A stretch of 64,000 bases of DNA from positions 372,001 through 436,000 of the forward strand of contig NZ_JARJNS010000002.1 in the NCBI RefSeq assembly GCF_030143245.1. The letters are read 5' to 3'. Source of the DNA: Rhabdaerophilum sp. SD176 (GTDB lineage: Bacteria; Pseudomonadota; Alphaproteobacteria; Rhizobiales; Beijerinckiaceae). Below the pieces are notes generated by a model. The model had not been told where the DNA came from, made no database searches, and worked only from the letters and a program-made list of their open reading frames with translations. Shown piece by piece: positions 43,974 through 52,560 of the stretch. Positions within the stretch are counted from its first letter, which is position 1, and each line of letters starts with the position of its first letter. The position numbers were made by a program, and so were the translations under genes.

Positions 43974-44986
43974 TTCCGGAACGGCCTGATTTCTGGGTGG
44001 CGAGCGGCCATCACCTCGTTGACCGGATCGAGGGCGGCGGCCTTGTGGCAACGGATGCGTTTCTGCAAGCCTATCTCGCGCGGCCCGAACTGGTGCCGCC
44101 GGCCGAGGCCTGTCCGGTCGAGCGGGGCCTGCATGCCAGCCTGCTCCAGACGCCGCGCCAGGCGGTGGCGGCGGACGAGATCGCGCTGATCGCCGATCCG
44201 GATGCACGTGAGAATCTCGGGCTGTTCCTCGCCTTCCGGGACCGGATTCTCGCCGCGCCGACCCTGGAAGCAGCCTATCTTTCGCTGGTCCGGGGTGACC
44301 TCTCCGGCATCCCGCCACTCTTCCTCCAGCAACTGGTGCATCTTGTGGCCCGGAATGCGTTCGACGCGGAGGAGGATGCCCATGTGTTGCGGGCTGCCGA
44401 ATGCTTCTGGCGTACCCAGCGTGTGACGATCCATGAAGGCTCGGTGCTGCTCGCAGATCAGGAGGCGATCGAGCAACATGAGCACGCGCGGGATCATTCG
44501 CCCCTGCTCTCGATGCTCGGCGGGCCCGCCGTGTCGGAACTCGAGGTGCTCTCCCCCGAGAACGCCTCGCGCTATCACGGCCGCAGCGATGCGCATGATC
44601 TTGTCTTCGACCTGACCAATCCGACGCATGGCCGGCCGGCCCTTGCCCGGGCAATGACAGGCTGGATCCGGCATCTGCTCGGGGTCGAGATCGCCTTCAC
44701 GCCAGTCGATGCGTTTTCCGAGGAGCGCTTCGCCTGGTTCATCGCCCTCGATGCCGAGGGCACGGCCATCGGCAACCGCGTCTGGAACGGCGAGACCCTG
44801 AGCGATGACCAGCGGGCGCGGCTTCTCGCGCTGTTCACCTTCACATTGCCTGACCATGCCCGGATCCGCCCTGACAAGAGAGGCCGCAAGGCCTTTGCCC
44901 TGCTCGGATCGACTGCGGATCGGCTTGTCCGGATCAAGCCACAGAACCTGATTGCCGGCCTGCCCCTGGCGCCGGATGCCGGTTGA
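43970..44986 (+). CDS. Conserved protein of the formate dehydrogenase locus (DUF6352-like)
   Basis: This 338-residue soluble protein starts MIPERPDFWVASGHHLVDRI and is mostly helical, with the conserved segments AYLARPELVPPAEACPVERGLHASL in two blocks and WRTQRVTIHEGSVLLADQEAIE. The DUF6352 label is recalled from other formate dehydrogenase loci. No enzyme motif is seen. An ATGA overlap links it to the preceding gene, and DUF3305 starts 11 nt after it. It is likely an assembly or quality-control factor, which is inference. Confidence 0.7.
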   Translation: MIPERPDFWVASGHHLVDRIEGGGLVATDAFLQAYLARPELVPPAEACPVERGLHASLLQTPRQAVAADEIALIADPDARENLGLFLAFRDRILAAPTLEAAYLSLVRGDLSGIPPLFLQQLVHLVARNAFDAEEDAHVLRAAECFWRTQRVTIHEGSVLLADQEAIEQHEHARDHSPLLSMLGGPAVSELEVLSPENASRYHGRSDAHDLVFDLTNPTHGRPALARAMTGWIRHLLGVEIAFTPVDAFSEERFAWFIALDAEGTAIGNRVWNGETLSDDQRARLLALFTFTLPDHARIRPDKRGRKAFALLGSTADRLVRIKPQNLIAGLPLAPDAG

Positions 44987-44997
44987 GGAGGCAAGCG

Positions 44998-45495
44998 ATG
45001 GCCGAGGACAGCATTGCCGTGGGCGTCATCGTCGAGAAGCGGAAAGCGGCAAGCCCGTGGATCGACCATACCTGGTCGCCGGTGGCGGTCCTGCCCGGAC
45101 TGCCGGAGGCCGCGCCGATGACGCTGATCGAGACCCTGCCGGATGGCGAGCGCTATTATGCCGGCGCGGCACGCATCACCCTCGCCTCGGTGGATACGGC
45201 GAATTATCGCGACAACATGATGAGCGGCGCCCCCAAGCTCTGGGTGGCCATGCGCGAGGATCATCCCGATGCAGGGCTCATACTGGTTGCCGTAACAGCT
45301 GATCCGGCCGAGGGCGAGGCGCATACGGAGACCGGCACGAATATCGTCGATACCGTGCCGATGGTGCCGGAAATCGCCCATTTCGTGGCGCAGTTCGTTG
45401 ATATGCATCATGTCGAACGGGAATTTTTCAAGCGCAAGCGTGACCGGGCCGATCCGGATCGGCTGGCGCGCCGCCCGATGGGCAAGGAAGGCTAG
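44998..45495 (+). CDS. DUF3305 domain protein
   Basis: This 165-residue protein is of the DUF3305 type, found next to DUF3306 genes in formate dehydrogenase loci. The sequence has VGVIVEKRKAASPWIDHTWSP, LYVAM-like KLWVAMREDHPD and a basic C-terminus (KRKRDRADPDRLARRP). A strong GAGGAGG ribosome site lies just upstream of the ATG at 44998. It has no signal peptide or cofactor motif. The gap to DUF3306 is 3 nt. Confidence 0.82.
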   Translation: MAEDSIAVGVIVEKRKAASPWIDHTWSPVAVLPGLPEAAPMTLIETLPDGERYYAGAARITLASVDTANYRDNMMSGAPKLWVAMREDHPDAGLILVAVTADPAEGEAHTETGTNIVDTVPMVPEIAHFVAQFVDMHHVEREFFKRKRDRADPDRLARRPMGKEG

Positions 45496-45498
45496 GCC

Positions 45499-46155
45499 AT
45501 GAGCCAGGGCGAAGGATTTCTCAGCCGCTGGTCGCGGCGGAAGCTGAAGCCGGAGCCGGAGGCCGGCGCTTCGGTTCCGGATGACCCGTCATCGGTGCCT
45601 GCCGCGGTAGAGGGCGAGCCCATGCTTTCCGCAGAGGCAGAGCCCGAATTCGATGTCTCGACGCTGACGCCCCTCGAGGCTCTGACCTCCGAGAGCGATT
45701 TCACCCAGTTCCTGCAGAAGGGCGTGCCGGAAGCGCTCCGCAACGCTGCCCTGCGCAAGATGTGGGTGCTTGACCCGGTGCTGAGCGCGCCGGATCGCTT
45801 CGCTGAATATGCGTGGGATTTCAATGATCCCACGGCGATGCCTGGATTCGGCCCGATGGAGGCCGGGTTTGATCCCGCTTCCATGTTGCGGCGGATCATG
45901 GGCGAGAAGGATCCGGAGGTGCCGGTGGAAGACGGGGCGGCCGGGTTGCCGGCCGACATCCCGGCCGCGAATCAGGACGAAGCGCGCCTCGAATCGCCCG
46001 AGCCGGTTCCCTTGGCTGATTCACCGGCTGCGGGGCAAATTGTCGCGATTCCGGAGGATTCCGGTGAATACTCGATGGTTGCCAAGGAAACTGTCGATGA
46101 GACCCCTGAAACTATCGCGCCTCGCCGGCGCCATGGTGGCGCGCTGCCAAACTGA
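45499..46155 (+). CDS. DUF3306 domain protein
   Basis: This 218-residue acidic protein starts GEGFLSRWSRRKL, a recurrent DUF3306 opening. The conserved core FTQFLQKGVPEALRNAALRKMWVLDP...AEYAWDFNDP lies at about residues 70-115 (written here as separate motifs). Both flanks are low-complexity, rich in Glu, Pro and Ala. Its partner DUF3305 is immediately upstream. The family function is unknown, but it is tied to formate dehydrogenase clusters. It ends 92 nt before the HTH-TorD gene. Confidence 0.82.
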   Translation: MSQGEGFLSRWSRRKLKPEPEAGASVPDDPSSVPAAVEGEPMLSAEAEPEFDVSTLTPLEALTSESDFTQFLQKGVPEALRNAALRKMWVLDPVLSAPDRFAEYAWDFNDPTAMPGFGPMEAGFDPASMLRRIMGEKDPEVPVEDGAAGLPADIPAANQDEARLESPEPVPLADSPAAGQIVAIPEDSGEYSMVAKETVDETPETIAPRRRHGGALPN

Positions 46156-46167
46156 ATAATGAATATG

Positions 46168-46195
46168 CTTGCGCGTCATAGGACCATCCTATAAT
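46168..46195 (+). promoter_or_regulatory. Predicted promoter of the torD-fdhX-fdhABC unit
   Basis: A perfect -10 box TATAAT (46190-46195) is preceded by a -35-like CTTGCG/TTGCGC at 46168-46174, with a 15-16 nt spacer, slightly shorter than ideal. It lies about 50 nt upstream of the HTH-TorD ATG, in the only sizeable gap of the formate dehydrogenase run. Confidence 0.42.
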
Positions 46196-46247
46196 CTCGA
46201 ACCATTCCAGTTTAGAAGACGGCAAAAGCCGCAAACTCGGGTTCGGG

Positions 46248-47075
46248 ATGAGAGACGCAGGCCTTCAGGAAGCCATTCGAGCGGTTGGTGGCATTTCCGC
46301 CCTGTCGCGTCTGCTTGGCATCGCACAGCCCTCAGTTTCAATCTGGACGCGGGTTCCTGCCGAGCGGGTTGTCGCGGTCGAGAATGTCACCTCCGTTCCT
46401 CGCCACATCCTGCGCCCCGATCTCTATCCCCCTGCGGATGATGTTCCGCCGCTCGACGCGATCGACGAGGCGCGCTCGCGGCTGTATCTGCTCCTTTCGC
46501 ATCTCCTGCTGAAGGTTCCGGACGAGCGCGTGCTGATCGATCTCAGGCGGCTGCAGGGCGATGACAGTGCTCTCGGGCAGGCGCTCATGGCACTGGCCGA
46601 TGCGGCCGATGTGCCTGGCGCGGACCGGATCGCACGCGAGCATTTCGATCTCTTCATCGGTGTCGGGCGGGGCGAGCTGCTTCCCTATGCCTCGTATTAC
46701 CTGACGGGCTTCCTGTATGAGCGGCCGCTTGTGCGCGTGCGTCAGGACATGCGGCGGCTGGGTGTCGAGCGCTCGGAGGGCATGTCGGAGCCGGAGGATC
46801 ATCTCGGCTTCCTGCTGGAGACAATGGCAGGGCTCATTGCCCGTCGATTTGTTGCCGAGCCGACCGAGCAGAACCGTTTCTTCGCGCGCCATATCCAGCC
46901 CTGGGCAGAGCGGTTCTTCGCTGATCTGGCCAAGGCCGATTCCGCGAATTTCTACCGCAAGGTCGGGGCTCTCGGCCTCGAATTCATGCGGATCGAACGC
47001 GAGGCCTTCGCTCTCGATCCCAACATTTCCGAATCATCCGATGCGATCGACGCCAGCCAAGGAGCAAGCGCATGA
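46248..47075 (+). CDS. HTH (YdaS-like)-TorD fusion: putative formate dehydrogenase chaperone
   Basis: This 275-residue protein combines two modules. Residues about 3-62 match a YdaS/Cro-like helix-turn-helix: LQEAIRAVGGISALSRLLGI, QPSVSIWTRVPAERVVAVE, RHILRPDLYPP. Residues about 70-270 match the TorD/DmsD chaperone fold (ARSRLYLLLSHLLLKVP, ADRIAREHFDLFIGVGRGELLPYASYYLTGFL, PEDHLGFLLETMAGLI). TorD-type chaperones bind Tat signal peptides and help load the Mo cofactor before export. The next gene, fdhX, overlaps it by 4 nt, then fdhABC follow. The DNA-binding module suggests coupling of assembly state to transcription, which is inference. Confidence 0.83.
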   Translation: MRDAGLQEAIRAVGGISALSRLLGIAQPSVSIWTRVPAERVVAVENVTSVPRHILRPDLYPPADDVPPLDAIDEARSRLYLLLSHLLLKVPDERVLIDLRRLQGDDSALGQALMALADAADVPGADRIAREHFDLFIGVGRGELLPYASYYLTGFLYERPLVRVRQDMRRLGVERSEGMSEPEDHLGFLLETMAGLIARRFVAEPTEQNRFFARHIQPWAERFFADLAKADSANFYRKVGALGLEFMRIEREAFALDPNISESSDAIDASQGASA

Positions 47076-47284
47076 GCACGAAAAAAGACGATAATCCCGA
47101 AAAGGTTGACCGCTCCCGCCGTAGCTTCCTGCAGGCCGGCCTCGCGGGCGCCTCCGCCGCGGCGGCCGCGACCGGGGCTGCTGTCGTGCCGGCTGCGGCC
47201 AGCGAGAATGACGCCGACAAGAAGAAGGCGCGCTATCGCGAGACCGACCACGTCAAGACCTACTACGCAACCAATCGCTACTGA
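47072..47284 (+). CDS. FdhX-like small twin-arginine protein of the formate dehydrogenase locus
   Basis: This 70-residue protein consists of a twin-arginine leader (DRSRRSFLQAGLAGASAAAA) and a short polar tail ending KARYRETDHVKTYYATNRY. Small Tat-signal proteins of this type commonly sit just before the formate dehydrogenase alpha subunit gene. The function is unknown. The ATG overlaps the TorD stop, and fdhA begins 10 nt after its stop codon. Confidence 0.85.
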   Translation: MSTKKDDNPEKVDRSRRSFLQAGLAGASAAAAATGAAVVPAAASENDADKKKARYRETDHVKTYYATNRY

Positions 47285-47294
47285 GGAAAACGCC

Positions 47295-50264
47295 ATGCTG
47301 ATCAAGCGCAAGGAAGGGCAAGCCGCCCGCCAGGGCCTCGCTGCAGCTTTGGCCGCCACCGGAGCCGAACGGCTCGACCGTCGCGCATTCCTGCGCCGGT
47401 CCGGTCTGGCGGCCGGGGGGCTCGCGGCCATCGGGTCGATCGGCTTCGGCTCGGTCCGCGAGGCCCAGGCCAAGATGCCGGTTGCCGGCAAGCCGGTCGA
47501 GATGAAGAAGAACATGTGCACCCATTGTTCGGTGGGCTGCACGGTGAAGGCCGAGGTTCAGGAAGGCGTCTGGGTTGGCCAGGAGCCGGCCTGGGAAAGC
47601 CCGATCAACCGCGGCACGCATTGCGCCAAAGGCGCGGCTGTGCGCGAACTGGTCAAGGGTGAGCGCCGGATCAAGTATCCGATGAAGCTCGTCAATGGCG
47701 AATGGCAGCGTATCTCGTGGGATGTCGCTTTCGACGAGATCTCGAAGAAGATGCTCGAGATCCGCGAAAAGTCCGGCGCCGACTCGATGTGGTTCCTTGG
47801 TTCCGCGAAATTCTCGAACGAGGGGGCTTACCTGTTCCGCAAGTTCGCGGCCTATTGGGGCACGAACAACGTCGATCACCAGGCCCGTATCTGCCACTCC
47901 ACCACCGTGGCGGGCGTTGCGAACACCTGGGGCTACGGCGCGCAGACCAATTCCTACAATGATATCCGCAATGCCAAGACCATGATCATCATGGGCGGCA
48001 ACCCGGCGGAAGCGCATCCTGTTTCGCTGCAGCACGTGCTGAGCGGCAAGGAAGTCAACCGTGCCAACATGATCGTCATCGATCCCCGGATGACCCGCAC
48101 GGCCGCGCATGCGACGGAATATGTGCGGATGCGCCCGGGCACCGACATTCCGGTGATCTGGGGCATGCTCCACCACATCTTCAAGAATGGCTGGGAAGAC
48201 AAGGACTTCATCCAGCAGCGCGTCTATGGCATGGACATGGTGCGCAAGGAGGTCGAGAAGTGGACCCCGGCGGAAGTCGAGCGTGTGACCGGCATTCCGG
48301 GCGCCCAGCTCGAGCGTGTCGCCAAGACCTTCGCCACCGAGAAGCCCTCGACGCTGATCTGGTGCATGGGCGCCACGCAGAAGACGGTTGGTACCGCCAA
48401 CGTTCGCGCGTTCTGCATCCTGCTGCTGGCCACCGGCAATGTCGGTGGTATGGGCAATGGCGCCAACATCTTCCGCGGCCATTGCAACGTGCAGGGCGCG
48501 ACCGATCTTGGCCTCGATGTCACGACGCTGCCGCTCTATTACGGCCTCGATGCCGGTGCCTGGGCCCATTGGGCGCGTGTCTGGGAAACCGAGATTTCCT
48601 GGCTCCGTGGCCGCTTCGACGTCACCAAGGCGCCGGATGGCAAGGAAACCTCGATGATGAGCGTTCCCGGCATTCCGTCGACCCGGTGGTTCGACGCCGT
48701 CAGCATGCCGAAGGACCAGGTTGCCCAGCGTGACAACGTCAAGGGCCTCTTCATCATGGGCCATGGCGGCAACACCGTCACCCGTATGCCGGAAATGGTG
48801 AAGGGCCTCGAGAAGGCGGAACTGCTCGTCGTCGCCGATCCGCATCCGACCACCTTCGCCCATGTCTCGAACCGCAAGAACGGGACCTACCTGCTGCCGA
48901 TCTGCACCCAGTTCGAATGCTCTGGCTCGCGCACGGCCTCGAACCGCTCGATCCAGTGGGGCGAGAAGGTCGTCGACCCGATCTTCGAAAGCGCGAATGA
49001 TTACTGGGTGATGCACCAGTTCGCCCAGAAGCTCGGCTTCGCCGACCGGATGTTCAAGAACATCACGATGGTGAAGGGCAAGTACGGCATGGAGCCGGAA
49101 GCCGAATCGATCCTGCGCGAGATCAATCGCGGTGGCTGGTCGACCGGTTATTGCGGCCAGTCTCCGGAGCGTCTGAAGGCGCATATGAAGAACCAGGACA
49201 AGTTCGACCTGGTCTCGCTGCGCGCCCCGAAGGATGCCCCGGCGGAAGTCGCCGGCGATTATTACGGCCTGCCCTGGCCGTGCTGGGGAACGCCGGAATA
49301 CCGGCATCCGGGCACGCACCAGCTCTACAATACCAACCTGCACGTCAAGGATGGTGGCGGTACCTTCCGCGCCCGGTTCGGGGTGGAATACGAGGAGCCG
49401 CAGGCCGATGGTTCCAAGAAGAAGATCAATCTCCTCGCCGAAGGCTCCTTCTCGAAGGATTCCGAGCTGAAGGACGGCTACCCGCAATTCACCTACGGGA
49501 TGCTCAAGAAGCTCGGCTGGGACAAGGACCTCACCGAAGCGGAGAAAGCCACGATCGAGCGGATCGGCGGCAACAGCCCGGACGGCGTATCGTGGGCGAT
49601 CGATCTCTCCGGTGGCATCCAGCGGGTTGCGCTCGAGCATGGCTGTATCCCGTTCGGGAATGGCAAGGCCCGCGCCAATGCCTGGAACCTGCCGGATCCG
49701 ATCCCGGTCCATCGTGAACCGATCTACACCCCGCGCACCGATCTCGTGGCGCAATACCCGACCCGTCCGGATTTCCGTCAGTTCCGTATGCCGAATATCG
49801 GCTTCACGGTGCAGAAGGCGGCGGTCGACAAGGGCGTCGCGAAGGAGTTCCCGATCATCCTGTCGTCCGGCCGTCTGGTCGAGTACGAGGGCGGTGGGGA
49901 AGAAACCCGGTCGAACCCCTGGCTGGCCGAGTTGCAGCAGGACATGTTCGTCGAGATCAACCCGGCGGATGCGGCCGATCGCGGCATCAAGGACGGTGCC
50001 TGGGTCTGGGTGCTTGGCCCCGAGAACGGCTCGAAGGCCCGCGTCAAGGCCATGGTGACCGAACGTGTCGGCAAGGGCGTGGCCTGGATGCCGTTCCATT
50101 TCGGTGGCTGGTTCCAGGGCGAGGATCAGCGCGGCAAGTATCCGAAGGGTACGGACCCGTATGTCCTCGGGGAAAGCGTCAATGCCGTGACGACCTATGG
50201 CTACGATCCCGTCACCGGGATGCAGGAAACCAAGGTCACGCTCTGCCAGATCCGCGCCGCGTAA
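47295..50264 (+). CDS. fdhA: Formate dehydrogenase catalytic (alpha) subunit, Cys type, Tat-exported
   Basis: This 989-residue Mo/W-bis-MGD enzyme oxidises formate to CO2 in the periplasm. The Tat signal (DRRAFLRRSGLAAGG) precedes the 4Fe-4S motif Cys75-x2-Cys78-x3-Cys82 with Cys110. The metal ligand is Cys200 in ARICHSTTVAGV, so no selenocysteine is used; the partner His201 is present. Molybdopterin-binding segments follow (IIMGGNPAEAHPV, GNVGGMGNGANIFRGHCNVQGATD, and the C-terminal SGRLVEYEGGGEETRSNPW). It is the first large gene of fdhABC. The enzyme type resembles the FdhABC quinone-linked formate dehydrogenases. Confidence 0.95.
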   Translation: MLIKRKEGQAARQGLAAALAATGAERLDRRAFLRRSGLAAGGLAAIGSIGFGSVREAQAKMPVAGKPVEMKKNMCTHCSVGCTVKAEVQEGVWVGQEPAWESPINRGTHCAKGAAVRELVKGERRIKYPMKLVNGEWQRISWDVAFDEISKKMLEIREKSGADSMWFLGSAKFSNEGAYLFRKFAAYWGTNNVDHQARICHSTTVAGVANTWGYGAQTNSYNDIRNAKTMIIMGGNPAEAHPVSLQHVLSGKEVNRANMIVIDPRMTRTAAHATEYVRMRPGTDIPVIWGMLHHIFKNGWEDKDFIQQRVYGMDMVRKEVEKWTPAEVERVTGIPGAQLERVAKTFATEKPSTLIWCMGATQKTVGTANVRAFCILLLATGNVGGMGNGANIFRGHCNVQGATDLGLDVTTLPLYYGLDAGAWAHWARVWETEISWLRGRFDVTKAPDGKETSMMSVPGIPSTRWFDAVSMPKDQVAQRDNVKGLFIMGHGGNTVTRMPEMVKGLEKAELLVVADPHPTTFAHVSNRKNGTYLLPICTQFECSGSRTASNRSIQWGEKVVDPIFESANDYWVMHQFAQKLGFADRMFKNITMVKGKYGMEPEAESILREINRGGWSTGYCGQSPERLKAHMKNQDKFDLVSLRAPKDAPAEVAGDYYGLPWPCWGTPEYRHPGTHQLYNTNLHVKDGGGTFRARFGVEYEEPQADGSKKKINLLAEGSFSKDSELKDGYPQFTYGMLKKLGWDKDLTEAEKATIERIGGNSPDGVSWAIDLSGGIQRVALEHGCIPFGNGKARANAWNLPDPIPVHREPIYTPRTDLVAQYPTRPDFRQFRMPNIGFTVQKAAVDKGVAKEFPIILSSGRLVEYEGGGEETRSNPWLAELQQDMFVEINPADAADRGIKDGAWVWVLGPENGSKARVKAMVTERVGKGVAWMPFHFGGWFQGEDQRGKYPKGTDPYVLGESVNAVTTYGYDPVTGMQETKVTLCQIRAA

Positions 50265-50279
50265 GGGAGGAATTGAACA

Positions 50280-50876
50280 ATGGCTCGCATGAAATTTCTC
50301 TGCGACGCGGACCGCTGCATCGAGTGCAACGCCTGCGTGACTGCCTGCAAGAACGAGCATGAAGTGCCGTGGGGCATCAACCGCCGCCGCGTCGTAACGA
50401 TCAACGACGGCAAGCCGGGCGAACGCTCGGTTTCCATGGCCTGCATGCATTGCACCGATGCGCCCTGCGCCTCGGTCTGCCCGGTGAGCTGCTTCTACAC
50501 CACGGCGGATGCGGTGGTGCTGCACTCGAAGGATCTCTGCATCGGTTGCGGCTACTGCTTCTACGCCTGTCCGTTCGGCGCGCCGCAATATCCGAAGACC
50601 AGCAACTTCGGTTCCCGCGGCAAGATGGACAAGTGCACCTATTGCGCCGGGGGCCCGGAAGCCGATGGCAGCCAGGCCGAGCTCGACAAATACGGGCGCA
50701 ACCGTCTGGCCGAGGGCAAGCTTCCGCTCTGCGCGGAAATGTGCTCGACCAAGGCGCTGCTGGCCGGGGATGGCGACATCATCGCCCAGATCTACAAGGA
50801 ACGTGTGGCCAAACGTGGCTATGGTTCCGGCGCCTGGGGCTGGAAAGTCGCCTACAAGGAAACCGTGGCGCTCTGA
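50280..50876 (+). CDS. fdhB: Formate dehydrogenase iron-sulfur (beta) subunit
   Basis: This 198-residue electron-transfer subunit carries four 4Fe-4S clusters. Its Cys motifs are CIECNACVTACKNEH, CMHCTDAPCASVCPV, CIGCGYCFYACPFGAPQYP, and CTYCAGGPEADG with a later CAEMCSTKAL. It links FdhA to the membrane cytochrome b subunit. Soluble on its own, it is expected to travel through Tat with FdhA. The AGGGAGGA ribosome site lies 7-15 nt upstream of the ATG at 50280. Confidence 0.94.
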   Translation: MARMKFLCDADRCIECNACVTACKNEHEVPWGINRRRVVTINDGKPGERSVSMACMHCTDAPCASVCPVSCFYTTADAVVLHSKDLCIGCGYCFYACPFGAPQYPKTSNFGSRGKMDKCTYCAGGPEADGSQAELDKYGRNRLAEGKLPLCAEMCSTKALLAGDGDIIAQIYKERVAKRGYGSGAWGWKVAYKETVAL

Positions 50877-50944
50877 TCGCCGAATGCCGGTGCGCGGGGG
50901 CAACCCCGCGCTGATCCAGACCATGAGATGAGAAGGAGGCCACC

Positions 50945-51952
50945 ATGGCTTCAAAACTCTCCGCCGCGTTTCGTGCGCTCGCTTTCGGTCTCCTTGCCGT
51001 GTTCGCGGCTTCGAGCCTTCCCGCCCTCGCCCAGCAACCGACCAGCGTCAATCCGACGGCGCAGGCGGTCAAGGAAGAGCAGCTTCTCCAGGCCCTCAAG
51101 CCGGGCGCTCCGGTGGCCGGCCGCATTTCCATCCCGGACAAGCAGGCAGCCAACCTGATCCAGCCCGGCCGTGACTGGCGCGCCTTCAACCAGGAGACGC
51201 TGCCGAGGCTCGGCGCCTATTCGCTGATCGGCATCGCGATCGTGCTGGTGGCCTTCTACATGATGCGCGGCAAGATCCGGATCGATGCCGGCCTGTCGGG
51301 CATGAAGATCCTGCGCTTCGGTGCGCTGGACCGGTTCACGCACTGGCTGACCGCGACGAGCTTCATCGTGCTGGCCATTACCGGGATCAACGTCACCTTC
51401 GGCAAGATCGTTCTGGCGCCGGTGATGGGCCCCGAGGCTTTTGCGGCCTGGGCCGGTTTTGCCAAGCTCGTGCACAATTATGTCGGCTTTGCCTTCATGG
51501 CCGGTGTCCTGCTCACTTTCCTGATCTGGGTGAAGGACAATATCCCCAGCGCCGTGGACGTTCAGTGGTTTGCCGCAGGCGGTGGCCTGCTCGGCAAGGG
51601 CCATCCGCCGGCCAAGCGCTTCAATGGCGGCCAGAAGATCATCTTCTGGAGCGTCGTTGTCGGGGGTTTCCTGCTTTCCCTCTCGGGCTGGCACCTGCTC
51701 TTCCCGACAGCCGAAGCGATCGAGCATGTGCAATGGCAGGCCACGTTGCATGGCACCACGGCCTTCGTGATGATCGCCATCATCATCGCCCACATCTATA
51801 TCGGCTCCGTCGGCATGGAAGGCGCCTTCGATGCGATGGGGTCGGGCGAGGTCGATCTCAACTGGGCCAAGGAGCATCACTCGCTCTGGGTCGAGGATGT
51901 CATGAAGGGCAAGCGCCCTGCCGGCAACGCTGCGCCGCAGCCGGCTGAATGA
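50945..51952 (+). CDS. fdhC: Formate dehydrogenase cytochrome b556 (gamma) subunit
   Basis: This 335-residue membrane subunit transfers electrons to quinone. It has an N-terminal signal-like segment ending near ALAQ, a periplasmic stretch of about 65 residues, then four core transmembrane helices with haem-ligand histidines in DRFTHWLTATSFIVL, KLVHNYVGFAF, SGWHLLFP and IIIAHIYIGSVGMEGAF. The long N-terminal extension before the first core helix distinguishes FDH gamma subunits from other cytochromes b. A terminator follows immediately. Confidence 0.93.
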   Translation: MASKLSAAFRALAFGLLAVFAASSLPALAQQPTSVNPTAQAVKEEQLLQALKPGAPVAGRISIPDKQAANLIQPGRDWRAFNQETLPRLGAYSLIGIAIVLVAFYMMRGKIRIDAGLSGMKILRFGALDRFTHWLTATSFIVLAITGINVTFGKIVLAPVMGPEAFAAWAGFAKLVHNYVGFAFMAGVLLTFLIWVKDNIPSAVDVQWFAAGGGLLGKGHPPAKRFNGGQKIIFWSVVVGGFLLSLSGWHLLFPTAEAIEHVQWQATLHGTTAFVMIAIIIAHIYIGSVGMEGAFDAMGSGEVDLNWAKEHHSLWVEDVMKGKRPAGNAAPQPAE

Positions 51953-51971
51953 TCCAGCCTTTCAGAGCTTG

Positions 51972-51999
51972 AAAAAGGGCGCGATTCGCGCCCTTTTTT
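51972..51999 (+). terminator. Rho-independent terminator after fdhC
   Basis: A 12-bp perfect stem (AAAAAGGGCGCG with CGCGCCCTTTTT, loop ATT) is followed by a T run. It lies 20 nt after the fdhC stop and 16 nt before mobB, so mobB-moeA may depend on read-through or its own promoter. Confidence 0.85.
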
Positions 52000-52014
52000 C
52001 GTGAGGAGGCAGGC

Positions 52015-52530
52015 ATGCGGATCATTGGACTGGCAGGCTGGAGCGGTGCAGGCAAAACAACCCTGGTCTCGAAGCTCGTCCCGCATCTCGTCGGACAGGG
52101 TTTCCGTGTCTCGACGCTGAAACATGCCCATCACCGGTTCGAGATCGACCAGCCGGGCAAGGACAGCTACCAGCACCGCATGGCGGGGGCGACCGAAGTG
52201 CTGGTCAGTTCGGCCAACCGTTTCGCGCTGGTCCATGAATTGCGCGGTGCACCGGAATGGACCCTGCCGGAGCTGCTTGGCAAACTTGCGCCGGTCGATC
52301 TGGTGCTGGTGGAGGGCTTCAAGCGCGAGCGGCATCCGAAGATCGAGATCTTCCGCTCCGGGAACGGCAAGCCGGCCCTGCATCCCGATGATCCGCATAT
52401 TGTCGGCATCGCGACTGACCGGCCCTTCCCGTCGGTGGTGCTGCCGCAGGTCCATCTTGACGACATCGCGGCCATCGCCCATCTGGCGCTGGAAAAGGCC
52501 GCGCATGTGCGCGAGATCTTTCCGGGCTGA
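52015..52530 (+). CDS. mobB: Molybdopterin-guanine dinucleotide biosynthesis protein B
   Basis: MobB is a GTP-binding partner of MobA in converting molybdopterin to MGD. The 171-residue protein begins with a P-loop (GLAGWSGAGKTTL) and has KHAHHRFEIDQPGKDSYQHRMAGA and LVLVEGFKRERHPKIEI, all standard MobB motifs. It follows the fdhC terminator closely and precedes moeA by 30 nt, so it belongs to the cofactor supply group for FdhA. Confidence 0.93.
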   Translation: MRIIGLAGWSGAGKTTLVSKLVPHLVGQGFRVSTLKHAHHRFEIDQPGKDSYQHRMAGATEVLVSSANRFALVHELRGAPEWTLPELLGKLAPVDLVLVEGFKRERHPKIEIFRSGNGKPALHPDDPHIVGIATDRPFPSVVLPQVHLDDIAAIAHLALEKAAHVREIFPG

Positions 52531-52560
52531 TTACCCGGTCGGCCAGCGGGGAGCCCGGAT

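Noticed and set aside
47295-50264. Selenocysteine-type formate dehydrogenase
   Set aside because: The ligand codon at 47892-47894 is TGC (Cys200), and no in-frame TGA was found in the gene.
47253-50954. A 1233-codon open frame on the minus strand opposite fdhA-fdhB
   Set aside because: It is antisense to clearly conserved formate dehydrogenase genes. The composition (Arg, His, Ala, Gly rich) and lack of motifs are typical of a GC-rich shadow frame.
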